Below, in pieces: positions 25,858 to 39,400 of a DNA stretch of 64,000 nt. Source of the stretch: Lingula anatina (Eukaryota > Brachiopoda > Lingulata > Lingulida > Lingulidae); assembly GCF_001039355.2 (NCBI RefSeq), contig NW_019775470.1:223312-287311 (forward strand), in the 5' to 3' direction. Numbering within the stretch: position 1 is the first letter of the stretch; each line of letters opens with the position of its first letter. The translations under genes and the position numbers were made by a program. The notes below the pieces were generated by a model. That model ran no database searches, was not told the DNA's origin, and saw only the letters and a list, made by a program, of their open reading frames with translations.

Positions 25858-26910
25858 GAGAAAGCATCGTTATAACAAATGTACACACCACTGTTGGTGA
25901 CAACCAATGTCGGTTCCTGACATACCCATGTGCATATAGTTGCAATATCCAAACCTTGAACCGAACATTCATTTGGGTCGATCTTAGGGTCTATGTCTTC
26001 ATTAGGTTTGAAATAAGCATCAGAATTACAAAGATCCACCAGGTGTACCAAGTAAAAACTGTAAACAGAATAGAGATCAACATATCTTAACATCGGAAAA
26101 CAACAGCGCCGTTTCTAGCCCATTGGGTGTTTGTATTAAAAACGTCAGTGGGTCAACGCAGTGCATTGCAACAGAAAACTGATTTAAAACAAAGCTAGCC
26201 ACTTGTGGAACAAACAACTGCTGACCAACCAATTAGTTCCTTAAGACGCATGTTTGGTTTTAATCACGCCTCGCCTGCAAGGTTCTCTATATCTTTGCTC
26301 GAAATTTACAATTAAACATTTTCACCATTATATTTTAATAAAATATTATAGAAATTGGCCCCTAGTCGCTTTAATTATGGACTAGCTTTAATGTTTGGAC
26401 CCATAATGTAAAATGAGTAAAAACTTATTAATATAAAAAACATAGTGATTTTTGATGGATTCCACCTGTTCAAAGGCGCATTTTTGACCAAACATGGGTG
26501 TAATGTGGTATATGTACAGTAAACATACTTGCCACAAAGTCATAAGTATTCGATTTCCTTTAGTTACAACATTTCGTGACTTAAAGTGCCAAATATTGTT
26601 CTCAGTTGGAAATACATTAGTATTTAACAAGTTTAAATAAGAAATAAAAACCAGTACCTGCAATATGTATGTTAATCGCCTCTAAATTGGCGAGGGCCCT
26701 ATGCACGCCAGATAACAATAATATAATCATGTGGTTACTGAAATTAAAATCCGAGTTAGACCACCTAAAACAATAGGCATCGATTCGGTTTACAACAAAA
26801 CACAACCCGTCATCGCTGAGAGCAAAGTTGCATTAAAAATCCAGACACCAACTAGATATTTCGAGTCAGTGAACTACATTGATTATTGAAATGGGGTTGC
26901 CTAAAGTATA

Positions 26911-26912
26911 CG

Positions 26913-26954
<42 letters not shown>
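26911..26954. repeat. (CA)n microsatellite
   Basis: About 40 bp of nearly pure CA after CGCACG. Confidence 0.95.
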
Positions 26955-26955
<1 letters not shown>

Positions 26956-29900
26956 CTATAAAAACACATAATAACATGCCTTGTGCGGTTTCAAAATACA
27001 AAAGATGGACAGAACATGGATAATAACGATACCTGTTGACATATGCACGGAGACATCAGTCACATGGACTTTATTTTTCATAGAGCTGCTTGGGGAACAT
27101 CAAAGCAGCCCCACGCATTTCCGTGGATTGTCTGATGCCTTAAGAGTGTTTCTGTTGATGCAAATGTTATGAAATAACTTTTTTCAATCAATGCTCAAAT
27201 TTATGAAGAATACGCATCGTAATTCATTGAAATAAAAATACCTAGTTATAAAAGCTGGCTGTCGCACTTACATCGGCAAATAATAACAATAGTAATGAAT
27301 CAAGAAACAAGCCATTGTTTAGAGTCTTTATAACAAGATTCTTTCAGCGGTCCATAAAGGGTAAGTTACAATACGTGGTTCAGGCAACATACAGCAGGGT
27401 TACTATGTAGGCGAGTCAGAACACTTTGATATTTTCAATCGACGACGACAGGTGATCCAGGTGACACTGTTATGACATTGATATTATTTATTACCTTGAC
27501 TTAATTGTCTTTTCGGAAGGTGAAAGAGATTATCACCGGATTTCTACCACCTGTTTGTCCGTTCAATTTCCCATGGGAACCAGGGATTTACCTCGCATGA
27601 CGCGTAGTTCAGTGACTGGTGACGACTTTCTATAAGGAGAGGGTCAAGGTTTGCCGTAATTGATCAAATGCATGGAGGCCGTCCTTGCCAAAACTCTGAT
27701 AAGTCCATTGATGTATTGTCATCACTTTCATAAAGTGTTTCCTCCATTTTAATAATTCGATATGTTAGACGGACTATTGTGTGATGATTTTGTTGACATC
27801 TGATGGGTTGAGGTCCTGAAGAAATGACTAATAATGACGCCACACCTAAATTGTGTACGTCTTATTTAATACAGTTTTGTGTGTTATTATTATGAACTTA
27901 ATATTCTTTGTTTGCATATGTCTAAAAGATAGACATAGATTTGAGGATACATTAACTGGTTTTCTGTTCTCAAATAAATCTGCAATTTGTTTCCACCCGG
28001 TCACAAAAAAATGGCCGATGTGCAAAGTATGTGCAAAGAAAAAAATCAGCCCAAAAATAATGCAAAATTTAGAGAATGGTACTTAGAGTCCTAATTCTTA
28101 AAAGACTCCGTCTGGCTATCACATTATAGTATCCGCGTATTGCAATCCTGATACATTAACATTCCGCAAATGTCGCCATTAGACAAAACGGGATTTTTTT
28201 ATTACATCAACCTCCACAACAAATGTTCAAGTGGAATCGCAATGTCTAAAAACAGGTCCATCGCTGTTTTGTGCACATTTGGTATTTCCACTGGAATCGA
28301 TCATTTTCAGATTGCGACAAGTTGTATCACAGCCTCGTGTGAAATTCGCACCAACCGCACTCTACGTTTGTCGCTGTATCGTTTCTTTGCCACGTAGCTC
28401 CAGCTGTGTCCGCTAAAGGCGCAAACCATTAGGCTTCTTAATGAAAGATAACCGTAAATTGCATTTCTCTGTGTTACACAATCCGTTTTCTTAGAATTTC
28501 ATGCTATATCTATGGTTATAAACTAAGACTTCATGTACATACATGTAGGTGACGTCATAGGTACCTACACGAAACGTAAACGCACGTTTATCACACTTGA
28601 ACATTTTGTGATCTGCTATTGTAAAAAAAAAACGGTTTACAGTCATTTTTACAGAAATGTTGATCAAAACAGCGGGGTTAATGTGCATTCCCAGAAAAGT
28701 CCGGAGGGGCATATTTAATCATTTTTATTTGTTCAAGAAACATATTTGATAATGGTTACATACACAGGTGGCAATTCGCTATTTTAGCACTATATGCTCA
28801 CCTCGGGACGGACTAATTAAGTACGTACAGACGCCAGGAGACCGCTTGCATTGGCTTCTGTTCATTCACAGTGACACTGGAAACGTCTTTATTTAAGAAC
28901 GACTCTATCATGGCCACAGTATCCAACTACAACGGGGTACCAAATCGCCAAAGTGCCTTGCCTATAAAGGTCATAATGTATCAGAATTCAAGATTTATTC
29001 AAGATTTATACCATGTCTCATTCAACTGACAATACATAAGTTCAAAAAAATAACGTAAATTTTGAAAGACCTAATTACCGTTACGATACTCGAGCGATCT
29101 GAGTTTACTTCAAAGACCATACACTGAATCTCGAGAAGTAAGCCAACCACAGAAGTTATAATCCACCGTGCGTGTGTGGAGATTATTGAAACACTTGCTA
29201 GAACAAAATGAAAAAAGTGGATACCACGTGCACCGCATGATCTCAAATACCGAGTACGATTTTCTTTTTTCTCACTGGAATGGGTATGCTTCTTTATGAA
29301 TCCAATCAAATAAAATTGATTGCTTGATAATTTTGTTAAAAGTCATTGACGCCGAAATGCGAGCTGCAAATCTATTCAAGTCCAATTATCAAAGAAATGG
29401 ATACAATCTTTCATAAAAACCACGTCTAATCCAAGTGGAATAGGCATATAAACCGCAAGTGATGTCTTAAAAAAAAACATCGGAGCCGGTGGATGAAATT
29501 AAAGAAATTGGTCCTCAGGCAGGAAATACCGTGATTTGTGCTGGAAAGCTTTTTAATAGCATTATCACGAGGTTTATGTTCTAATAAGATGGGTTATGCC
29601 TCATCATACTTTAGATAATGCTTCAGTGAAAATGATTCATAGGGGCATAATCTGATTCAATCGATGATAAAGCGATATGATGTCCGTTAATCTGCGATGT
29701 CTGTGCTACGAATTGGTTATGTTCTTGCTGGTTTCTTTTACTCAATCTTGATAGGCTTTTGATTTGCGATGCACAACTGGTAAGTGGTAAGTGCTATTCA
29801 ATAAAATCCTTGCATCTCTCTCTGGCGATCTTAACGATTATTCGTGTTCGTTTTGCTTGTTTGATTTTTAATTGCATCTTAGCGAAGTGCTTCTGTAGAT

Positions 29901-32900
29901 CTGGAGGCTGATACGCGTCAAGCTCGAATTAACACACTTCTTTATGAGCCATTACCAATAGGCCCAAAGCAACGGCATCAACAGCCGAATTTCCAATAGC
30001 AAATGCCGTAATTAAAACCCGATATAACTTTGCAGCGAATATTCGTTCTCTTGAAAGTTCGCTTAAGAACATACACTGCCATATATTGTGCGATATTGGG
30101 GTTCCAACTTCTTGAATGTCTTCCCAAATTTGCAAGGAAAGTAATAGGGGAAAGAGGGTTCCATTGTTTGAAATTTTCTATTTTCTATGCTCATGGTGAT
30201 CGCGTGATGATGGCGTATTTCGACCTTGTTTTAAGAAAGAATTGTCGAGTATCACCGCATAAAAATGTACTTACTAAAACGGTGAACTAGCGTGCTACTT
30301 GTGACAATGTTCCAGACTAAAATATGTCGAGTATCATCAATTGTTAAAAGAAGAAGATACGTTCTCCTCGTGTGAGCATTGGCAGGTAGTCATCTGACGG
30401 CATAGATATCGTTACAAGAGTTTAGAAAATGTTCCAGAAAAATTCGCTCAAAGTTTAACATGGCCATGACATTTGATGAAAATGACTGGCATATCGCGCC
30501 AAGACGTTCGTCCGCGTGTACCCAATAAACGTGCATATGATGCATTACTTATGTAGCCTACCACATGGCACAGCAAAGGGGCATGGCGGTCGCAATGTTT
30601 GTGTCCTAGAGCTCGAAATGATGGTTGTTGTTCTTATAAAACGACGCAATTCTGATTTGATATGTATCTAGATAAAACACCACCGTGTACCTGAAACGTG
30701 TGACTCAATAAAACACCACAACATGGCGTACCTGAGTGTACCTAAAATGTTTTTCTTCATACGACAAGACGAAGTGGAAGCCAGTGTCCAAACACAACAC
30801 AGTGAAGTGAACGTGCGTTAACATCCCTTTACATAAAGCTACACGGAAGACTTGTGTGTCAAAACACTACACATGTCAGTTAACTAGAGTGAGTTATTGC
30901 TGCACCACGAGGACATGAAATGATGTATTAATTTATTTTGCAAGTCTGTCTAATATCTCTAATGTATTGTAATAAACTCTTATTTTTAATATAATGTTAG
31001 ACCTGCATAATGAACTTGCAGCATTTCCCTTCTAAAGGCAAACTCGTTTTTATCGGCTTAAACGAGGCACTTATCAGGTGAAGTAAAACAAGGTGTCTCA
31101 CATATAAACCATAGACATATAACAGCTTACTTTATGGTCTGGCACGGAAAAAGAAATTATATGGAGAAGTTAGTCAAATAGACATTATACTCACAAGATG
31201 GAGCAGACCTTCAGAGATGAACAAGCACCATGGCGCCAACGGGTGTACCGATACAATGAAAGCAAAGCCTTGCCAGAAGCGTAGAGAACAAGCCACTCGG
31301 ACCGCAAGTATACCAGAGAAAATGATCTTGATGTAACTACCACTGCAGGAGAGCTCTAGCGTCTGTCTGTTGTGGGGCTGACTCTTACGTTTATATGTGG
31401 TGGCGGTGCTTCAGCAGGCTGCGTCACTCATGTCATCTTCTGTCACGAAATCAACGGTCGATTAGACTTCGAAATCATGAAGATAAATTCAAACTTCGCC
31501 AACAATTGTATTAACTAATTAAGTCACGTTTTTTATTTCATTGGTTATTTCCACCTGCCCAGCCTCGTGGTTATATATATAGAACACGTGGACAATACCA
31601 ACACCCATGACATGAATGATTATTGGCAAGCTTTTTTATGTGGCTTTAATCATCATTTTAATTTTAAAATCAAAATCCAATAAACACGACCCCAAACGCA
31701 TACACATAGTACAGGTTTGAATTGATCCATTGAAGTATATGTTTTTGAACTCAGACTCTTACACTTATTAACTCTTTTAAGGCTCCGTGTCCGACTTTGA
31801 TTTCGAAGCCAATTAGCTTTCAACAGGCTTGTTCCTTGCATGGCTGTTCCGTCTTCTAACGCATGTGTTTTAGCCTTTTATTTTCATTTATATGACCTTT
31901 TTATCTTCAGTGACATCGATGTTATTGGTATTTATTCATCGTGTGAAAAAAAGTTGACTTAATAACGAGGATTTTTCTCTTTGAAAATGTCTCCACACAT
32001 CCGTCGTCAGATCTCTCTTGTTAATGCTGTTCATTCCATGGCGGATATTGTAAAACGCGAACTAATTAAGATTTTATTGCAGGCTCCTTGGTCCGCTCTT
32101 TTTGTTGCATGAGGAGGCATCACCCTTGACGATCCTTGTAGAGAGTATGATCTCAATCTGACAGTCAACGCAAGGGGCACTTATAAGATTGGTTCGAAAG
32201 TTATAAAAACGTATACGCATTTTCTATTTTATTTTTCTAGTTTCTTTTTTAGTTTATTCAACAATATCCCGGTATTGAATGCAGTGATATAAGCAATATT
32301 AAACCATATTCACAGGTATTTATTTTTCAGCTTTAGAAATAAATGCTTTCGTTATTGCAATTTTGAAAGCCACAGTTGAAGAACACACGATGGGCTCAGG
32401 TTCAGAATCACCGACATACGTTTCGTGTAACAAGTATACTTTGTATGTATATGCTATTGAACTCAAATGGTATTTCCAAGCTTCTACGCCATTGTTGTTG
32501 CATTGTTGTAGGTCATTTAACCGTGTTTCATGTGGTTTACACAAACATTCTGTACAATATGTTAAGATAAAGGAAAAACTATGGTAAATATACATTTCGT
32601 GTTCAGTGCGTAATACGCAGTGTATACTTACCCGTATTTAGGCTTGGGTCCAGGAGTAATCGCACGTACCTTTTTTATCTGAAACCAAGAGAAGAATTGC
32701 ATAATTAATGGCTCTTCGTTATTTCGTTTCTGTTTAGTACAACAATCACGGCGCAATAGTGGTAGATATTAAACAAGCAAATGCTCATTACGCTCTCTTT
32801 GTTATAGAGTCTACTTTTGATAAATGACCTCAAATTTGTCTTTCAAAACAAAGACCATAAAGCACACCTGTCGCTTCAACATCCTGTTCTGTTTATTTGA

Positions 32901-35300
32901 ATATTCGTTATTGCATAAATCTTATATATCGATTCCTCCGTTTGTTTCGTTGTGGAGAGCTCGCCTACGTGTGGATCGTATCAGTGACGAATGCAGCGTT
33001 AACCTGGACAGAATACATTTACCATTTCTACGCGATTCTAATCAAACCCACAGGGCGGAACTGTTTCCTCTGCAAGGCTACTTTAACTTAATTAACTGTT
33101 TGGAAAAGGCTGCCCGGCGAGGATGATCTTCCAGTACAAATACGAGATACTAATTACATTATCTACATTAATTGTCACCTCCCTGTCCCGTCCGAGAAAA
33201 GATATGTATCACAGCACCAATCATCTTCGAGAAACGCCTTATTGAATTTCAGAAATCGAATTTTGACTCTCATCCATTCTTAAGTTACTTAAGTGGCGAT
33301 GGCGTCGATGACTTGTTCGATTGTTGTTTTGCAACAAAACCAAAGGCAATTTGCAACATTTCTACTAATATACAGATACAAGAGCAAAACAGAAACCATA
33401 CAGCTTTTACTGTGGGTGGTTCCATACGTAATGGACTACTGTGTACACTCCATCCTAGTACACTTTCTGCCCAATCACGTACAAAAGCATGCTAAAACAT
33501 GAAAACGTTTGTCCAACAAATATGAGTAGGTACCTTCTTTGAAGTCAATACACGATAACTGATAAGTGCCGAAAGAATATAACATTGAAAATCGAATGTC
33601 TCTACTAATGGCCATGTTTTCGTTTTCTTCGCACGGTATTGTATAGTATGGAAGGTTTTCATGGTGATATGTAAGGGCTGACAGTTTTTTAAAATGAGCT
33701 ATGTGATTCCAACTTTTGTCAAAATATTGTACCATGAAGAGAGTAATTCAAAAGGAATTAAATACAATAAAAGTCAATAACTTGACATGAAATAACACCC
33801 TTGCTTGGACTGAATTGTGACATACATACACGGTGGACATCTACTGTGCACCACTACAAGTAGAAAAATAAGCTCCCTTTTCAATGCATATCTATGTCTA
33901 TTACAAAGCAGTCAGCCAAAGTTAAAAGCAGAATGTGATATAACCCAGGCCTGGACTCTATGAAATTAGATCCTAAATTGCTGTATAAACGTAATAATAC
34001 AATCGGTCTGTAGAATCATCGACCGAGTCAGCATCACTGCCACTGTTTCACCAATTTAGCCTGTCATCTAACTGTCTTTGTAGTTTCCCGCACAGCCTAT
34101 TACGTGGGTCAAATCAGAGATGGAAACGAACGATATGGATGCTTCCCTGGCACTGCCTTCTGCAACATAGAAGATAATCGTCGTTGGAGCCAACCTAATG
34201 TTTCTTTTGGCGACGAGTTTCTTCAGAGATCTGTTTTTTCAGTTAGTTAGTAATTTGCGTCTGCTATCTGCTGGTAGTTAATGTGTTACATGGATGTTAT
34301 GCTCGCAACATACTTTGACATTTTTGTTTCATTACAATTTTGCATAAATTTCCAATTTGTCTAGATAACATTTACGGTAGGTAAATACAATATGCATCGA
34401 ATCAGAAGAACATCACGTTTTGATATTTGCAATAGTCTAAACAATTAACATTTTGGCACCGGCTACCAAAATGCACAAAAGGAAAAATCGACAATTGGGC
34501 ATTATGATGTTTATTTGAAGTCCAAGGCACGTGCACATGACCCTTCCAATATTGTCCCAAGTTTGAAAAGATCTGGCAGCTTAGAGAGTGAGTGAAGAGT
34601 GAGGGCATGCTGAAAACTGAGCGTTGATCTCCTGACCAGAGTCTTTTAAATGTGGTATGACATGGAACAGGACCATCGGTTGTCCTTTGGGGCGACAAAC
34701 CAATTAAGATATAAATCGAAACTACAGAAAATGATTTGCTTAAATGCGTCAGGCATTTCCTTCGCATCAGTCAAGCAGAGATAGTATCAGACCGTGTTCA
34801 CGTCAATACAAAAAAGGCTGTTTTAAATATTCCTTGGAGTCAATTGTGCTGGAATACTATGAGGCTCCGTACAAACGGCTGCTCATTAATTTTGTAATTC
34901 ATAATGAAAAAGGTGATAATTGTTCTGTGTCCTTTTACAGCAGGACTCTACTCAAACAGGCTTGTATCTGGTATGGCATACTTTTAAAAATGTTATTAAA
35001 TAAGTTCGATGTAAGAATTATACCGGCTGACAAACCAGAATGAATGGCATACAGATACATTAGAATCTCTGTTCTAACTAATTATTACTGCCATCACAAT
35101 TAAATCCCGCGATTAAAAGGCGGCATCACAGAGGAATTGACTCATAAAAAATTGTCATCAGACACATAAAGTGGGATTAGATGCCCATGTTGAGGTGAAT
35201 CCATCAACCAAACCAAAAAATGAAGAAGCGGTTACCTCAGGTGCATGTAAAGCGCATCTTTGCATACACTCCTAAGCACAACTTCAATGACATCCTGTCG
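26955..35300. other. No confirmed gene
   Basis: About 8 kb of AT-rich sequence. The only stretch with faint coding character is near 34.45-34.77 kb, listed separately. Two ORFs near 32.8-33.5 kb look compositionally random. Confidence 0.45.
34449..34587 (+). other. Weak candidate coding exon with GTGAGT donor
   Basis: The plus-strand frame from 34449 reads through about 46 codons with plausible composition (residues include IGHYDVYLKSKARAHDPSN and VPSLKRSGSLE). It meets a GTGAGT donor at 34588-34593 just before an in-frame TGA. I recognise no family and see no strong polypyrimidine acceptor. A 121-codon ORF overlaps on the opposite strand (34402-34767), so even the strand is uncertain. Confidence 0.15.
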
Positions 35301-35630
35301 TCCAACATGCACCAACCTGTACCAACGTGTACTAACGTGTGTCAACATGTACCAACGTGAACCAACATGTACCAACGTGCACTTATATGTGTCAACATGT
35401 ACCAACGTGAACCAACATGTACCAACGTGAACCAACATGTACCAACGTGCACTTACGTATGTCAACATGTACCAACGTGCACTAACGTGTGTCAACATGT
35501 ACCAACGTGCACTAACGTATGTCAACATGTACCAACGTGCACTAACGTGTGTCAACATGTACCAACGTGCACTAACGTGTGTCAACATGTGCCAACGTAA
35601 ACCGACATGTACGAACATGCGCCAATATAT
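35301..35630. repeat. Minisatellite, 10-bp monomer in a 30-bp higher-order unit
   Basis: The array is built of decamers such as GTCAACATGT, ACCAACGTGC and ACTAACGTGT. From 35461 these are arranged as a regular 30-bp trimer unit; before that the order is less regular. Because the decamer contains almost no stop in several frames, it yields open frames on both strands, for example a repeated ten-residue HVSARWYMLT on the minus strand. These are products of repeat structure and I do not call a gene. Confidence 0.95.
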
Positions 35631-36001
35631 ACCGCCTGCTTGCTTCACGTAGAAGCATGGCGGCCTAACACTTAACCATTGTCATTTGGCACTACTTTTT
35701 GCCTTAATTTATTTAATTCACAATATGAAAAATAAATACATGAACTTCATATATCATACTTTTTGTGAAATGCTTTTCTTTAACTACATAGCAAAATATA
35801 ACAGGAAGAAAATTAGAGAGCATACTAGTTAGTTGATAGACACTATTTTTGTGATTACAGTTTACTTATTACAAATAAATTATTTTACATATCTGAATGC
35901 TATTAAGAGTAATAAGAATATGTTATAAATAGTTTAAATGTACAAGATGCACACTCAATATAAATATCTGATCAAAAACAGAAGACTTTTAACCTATTTC
36001 C

Positions 36002-36208
36002 TCCTCCGCCAAAGAAGTTACGCTTTTGGTTCTGTTACTTCGTTAGTAAGTTAGTTAGTTAGTTAGTTAGCTCGTTAGGAACTTTTCAGGTTAGACCAGA
36101 AATTCACAAAAGAATATATGTTGGTGATGATCCACCAATTAATAAATGGTTTATAACAAGTTAATTATATGTCTTGGCCGAAGTCTTCGCTGTCTGAATG
36201 CTTTTCTA
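36002..36208. repeat. Interspersed repeat, same family as 16924-17226, copy 2
   Basis: The opening CCTCCGCCAAAGAAGTTACG and the close TTGGCCGAAGTCTTCGCTGT followed by CTGAATGCTTTTCTA align with the ends of the 16924-17226 element. GGTTAGACCAGAAATTCA and GGTGATGATCC correspond to its middle. An AGTT tetranucleotide expansion (36043-36069) sits where the other copy has GTTT repeats. The ends CCTCCGCCAA and TTGGC(C/G)GAAG are roughly inverted. Confidence 0.7.
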
Positions 36209-36361
36209 TTTGAACGTTTTTCGGGTGTGAACAAACTTTCTATTTGTAGCCCGAACAAGAAGGCATACTGTCGTTTATATTGAATTTGCACACAATTTTG
36301 TATATGTGCGCCATATCACTGAGCAGGGCAAGACTGCCTGCTGAAGACTAATAATTCCTTT

Positions 36362-36436
36362 CCCAGCAAACACATAACGTTTTTATAACCAAATAACGTT
36401 ATGGTAACGTTATTAGAAAGTTCTGTGTTTGCTGAG
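36362..36436. mobile_element. Short AACGTT-rich MITE
   Basis: The left end CCCAGCAAACACATAACGTT and the right end (reverse complement CTCAGCAAACACAGAAC) form terminal inverted repeats around a centre with several AACGTTA/TAACGTT palindromes. At 75 bp it is a compact foldback element. I recall similar CCAGCAAACA...AACGTT elements as frequent in marine invertebrate genomes. Confidence 0.7.
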
Positions 36437-39400
36437 TTTCTTGACGGAAATGAACAAAAATAGTCTACAGGCTAAGCTGTTTATTTGCGAGCTACGATAC
36501 ACATTCAAACCACCCAAAATAAGAAAGAAAGAATTTAAAAAGAAACACCAATACAGTCGAGTTCAGCTAAGGCTACAGATATACCTACCTCATCCTTCTG
36601 CAATGCTGGCAACTGTATAACTGACTAGAATACAAACGTTTTCACATATACCTTGTGATGCTATAGTCTTACGCTCCTCAGCGCAGCTTTGCCGATTAAA
36701 TAAATACGCATAAAGGTCAAAAGATGTATGCTTTTTTTAATCCAACTGCGGGTAGCTACGTACTCCTACGACTGTTTAAACGAACGAATCTTAAAGACAA
36801 GCGATCATTTAAGGATAAATGAGAATTTAAAACCATATTCTTGACAGTTGAATGAGTTAAGTGGTTGAATTAATGCTACAGGACACTGGTATTTGGCACC
36901 TGCAAGCTCATATTAAAACGTCATACAAACTCATGTTCTACTGCGCATTTTAATTTGTAGAGCCCGTATTAATTAACGGTCAGCTCTGCATGTAATTTCT
37001 GCTGGGTTTTGTATTTTAATACGGACAATGACATATTTACAGACCTGAATATCTTATTCCAAAATTTGTCAGGCAAACGCAAAGTAAACAGATTAGGATT
37101 GTTAGATGATTTTCCCAGGTCTCCGTAAACTATTTATCGGAAAATATGTATGCGATGCGGGGTAAATATATAAACAGACCGCCATCACTGAAACCATTCG
37201 GCTCTTACTGCGACCGCATACCGTGCCCAATTACTCTACTGTCAACCTTACTTATGGTCAGTTTCCACAAAATAACTCCAGTCCGGTAGCTGGTCTTTAA
37301 TTTAACCGGAACATATTGGTCTTCTTCACTTTACCATTTATCCGTATTATTTTGCTGAAGTGAAGCAGCCATCTATCTCTATCATTTCTCACTTGTGTAA
37401 AAAGCAAGCGCAAAATCTTATGACCATGAAGACTTATACTGACTGATTTTTGGTCAAAGAAGGATATTAGCTGACACTTTGATGTTAGGTTTTTAAAATT
37501 TGTTAAGCAGGTTCCTTTGTTGTCAGCTTTATAGGGAAGACACATGCTTTGAACGTTTATACGGAACGATGATTGCAAAACTAACAGAACCAATTAACAA
37601 CTAACAGAGAGATAATCCCTTATCGTGGTTCACGTTTTTCTCTAGGTTAGAACTTCTCGCATAAATATTACCAAATAACTGTTGCATAATTCCGAACCAC
37701 TGATATGTATTTTAATAGTCCCATGACATTAACAGTTCCGTTCGGAGACAACCGCAGCATACTTAGACACAGAGTATACCGTTAAGTTGACAAGGCAGAC
37801 GACAAGACCCCGTAGATTGATTAAATAAGACAGTAATTTACGGCGATAACGTCCTCTTGCATTGATTACCGATCTGCGAGCAACAACCAATTGCCTTAAT
37901 TAGTTTTGACACCCTTGCTGCGGATTGTGCTTTAATTACATCAATTAGCTACCACGTATAGCGCCAAGCCTGCGGTGGGAACGTTTGTGAAGAGACAGTT
38001 AATGTGATTGTTGCGTTAAAGTGATATATGCCAATCCATTACGTGAACGCTGAACGGAAAGTTAACCGGTGGAGACTTCTGTTGAGGAGCGCTTGATGTT
38101 GTTTCATGAAACAGCAACGGTTTTTCCATGCGTTTTGTTTCGTATCGTTCAGCGAGGAAGAATAACTGGAATGGCGTTATAAGTTAGCTATATTATCAAT
38201 TAAGCTTTAAACTAGTAATAAAGAAGCCTATTTGCCCTGTCATCGCAAATAGTTAAGATGGGTCCAATACCACATATACACATTTGACAAAATTACTCAA
38301 TTAATCACATAACGAGTGCTCTAATATATAGGTACATCAAATTCCCATTTAGGGACCCCACAAGAATAATGCAGAAGGGCTAACGAGTATGATAACTACA
38401 TTGTAGTATGCTGGCTTCCCTGGGGACAACAGGTTTGATAAATTTGGAACAAACCAAAATGTACTTTGTAAAGGTCCTTCAGCGCGTGTCTGCCATTATT
38501 CATTTGGGCCTGGAAAAGGCAGATAGAGGTCCACAGACCGAATACAACACGCGTGAATACACAACGTATGTTGGTTAAAAATGGAGAATTCTCATGGGTC
38601 CCCCAGTCATCTATCATACTACCACATCAGAGATGTCTACAACCCACCCGAGCCGACCACAATTTCCATCAATTTGATGTTGTATACAATGCAAATAGGT
38701 AATTTGCTTATTGTAAGTGCGGATTGGGGGGCGCAAGAGCTGCTAAAATAAATCAATCAAAACTATAAAGAAAACCATTCTGTTATTTACAATGCAGTGT
38801 CATAATCATATAAGCATATCGTGGAGCAGTCTGTGGCTATAAATGTATATACCCGTTAGAAGGACCAAAAACAAACTGAACTACACTGAATAAGAAGAAG
38901 TTGTATTTGACTATAAAATAAGTAAAAAGCAATCCCCACTTCATTTATATTGTATTTTGGTCCAAACAAATTGAATCATTGTTGTAGAAAGGCATTTCGA
39001 TTAAAACAACTTTGATCTATGAGAAACAGCCAATTGGGTAACTTTTGCTAAAAAATTAAAGCCAAACTTGCTTGGCGCACAGGCAGTTTCGACAACATCA
39101 TACGAACTTGTTTCGCATCCCTAGATGGCACCACTGCACACCAAGCAAATTCTCATGGTTTATAATGGACCATAATTACATTACTTTAGTTTCAGTTAAA
39201 ATCTATATTCAGCGTACCTTAACAACGGCTACTTAACAATACACACCGTAGCAAATTGGACTAGAATACAGTTAAACTTAAACTAATGGCAGGCAGACAG
39301 AGACGATGCTGATGAAAATGCGATTAGATTTGAACATCAAACACACAATCGATACGATTTTATGGAGCACCATATTATACGCGTTTTGCAAAATACTTAC

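Noticed and set aside
28550-28557. Consensus CRE palindrome TGACGTCA (also at 41412-41419)
   Set aside because: An 8-bp motif is expected about once or twice in a window of this size, and no promoter lies nearby.
35301-35630. CRISPR-like regular repeat spacing
   Set aside because: The repeats are contiguous decamers without unique spacers, and the genome is eukaryotic. It is a minisatellite.
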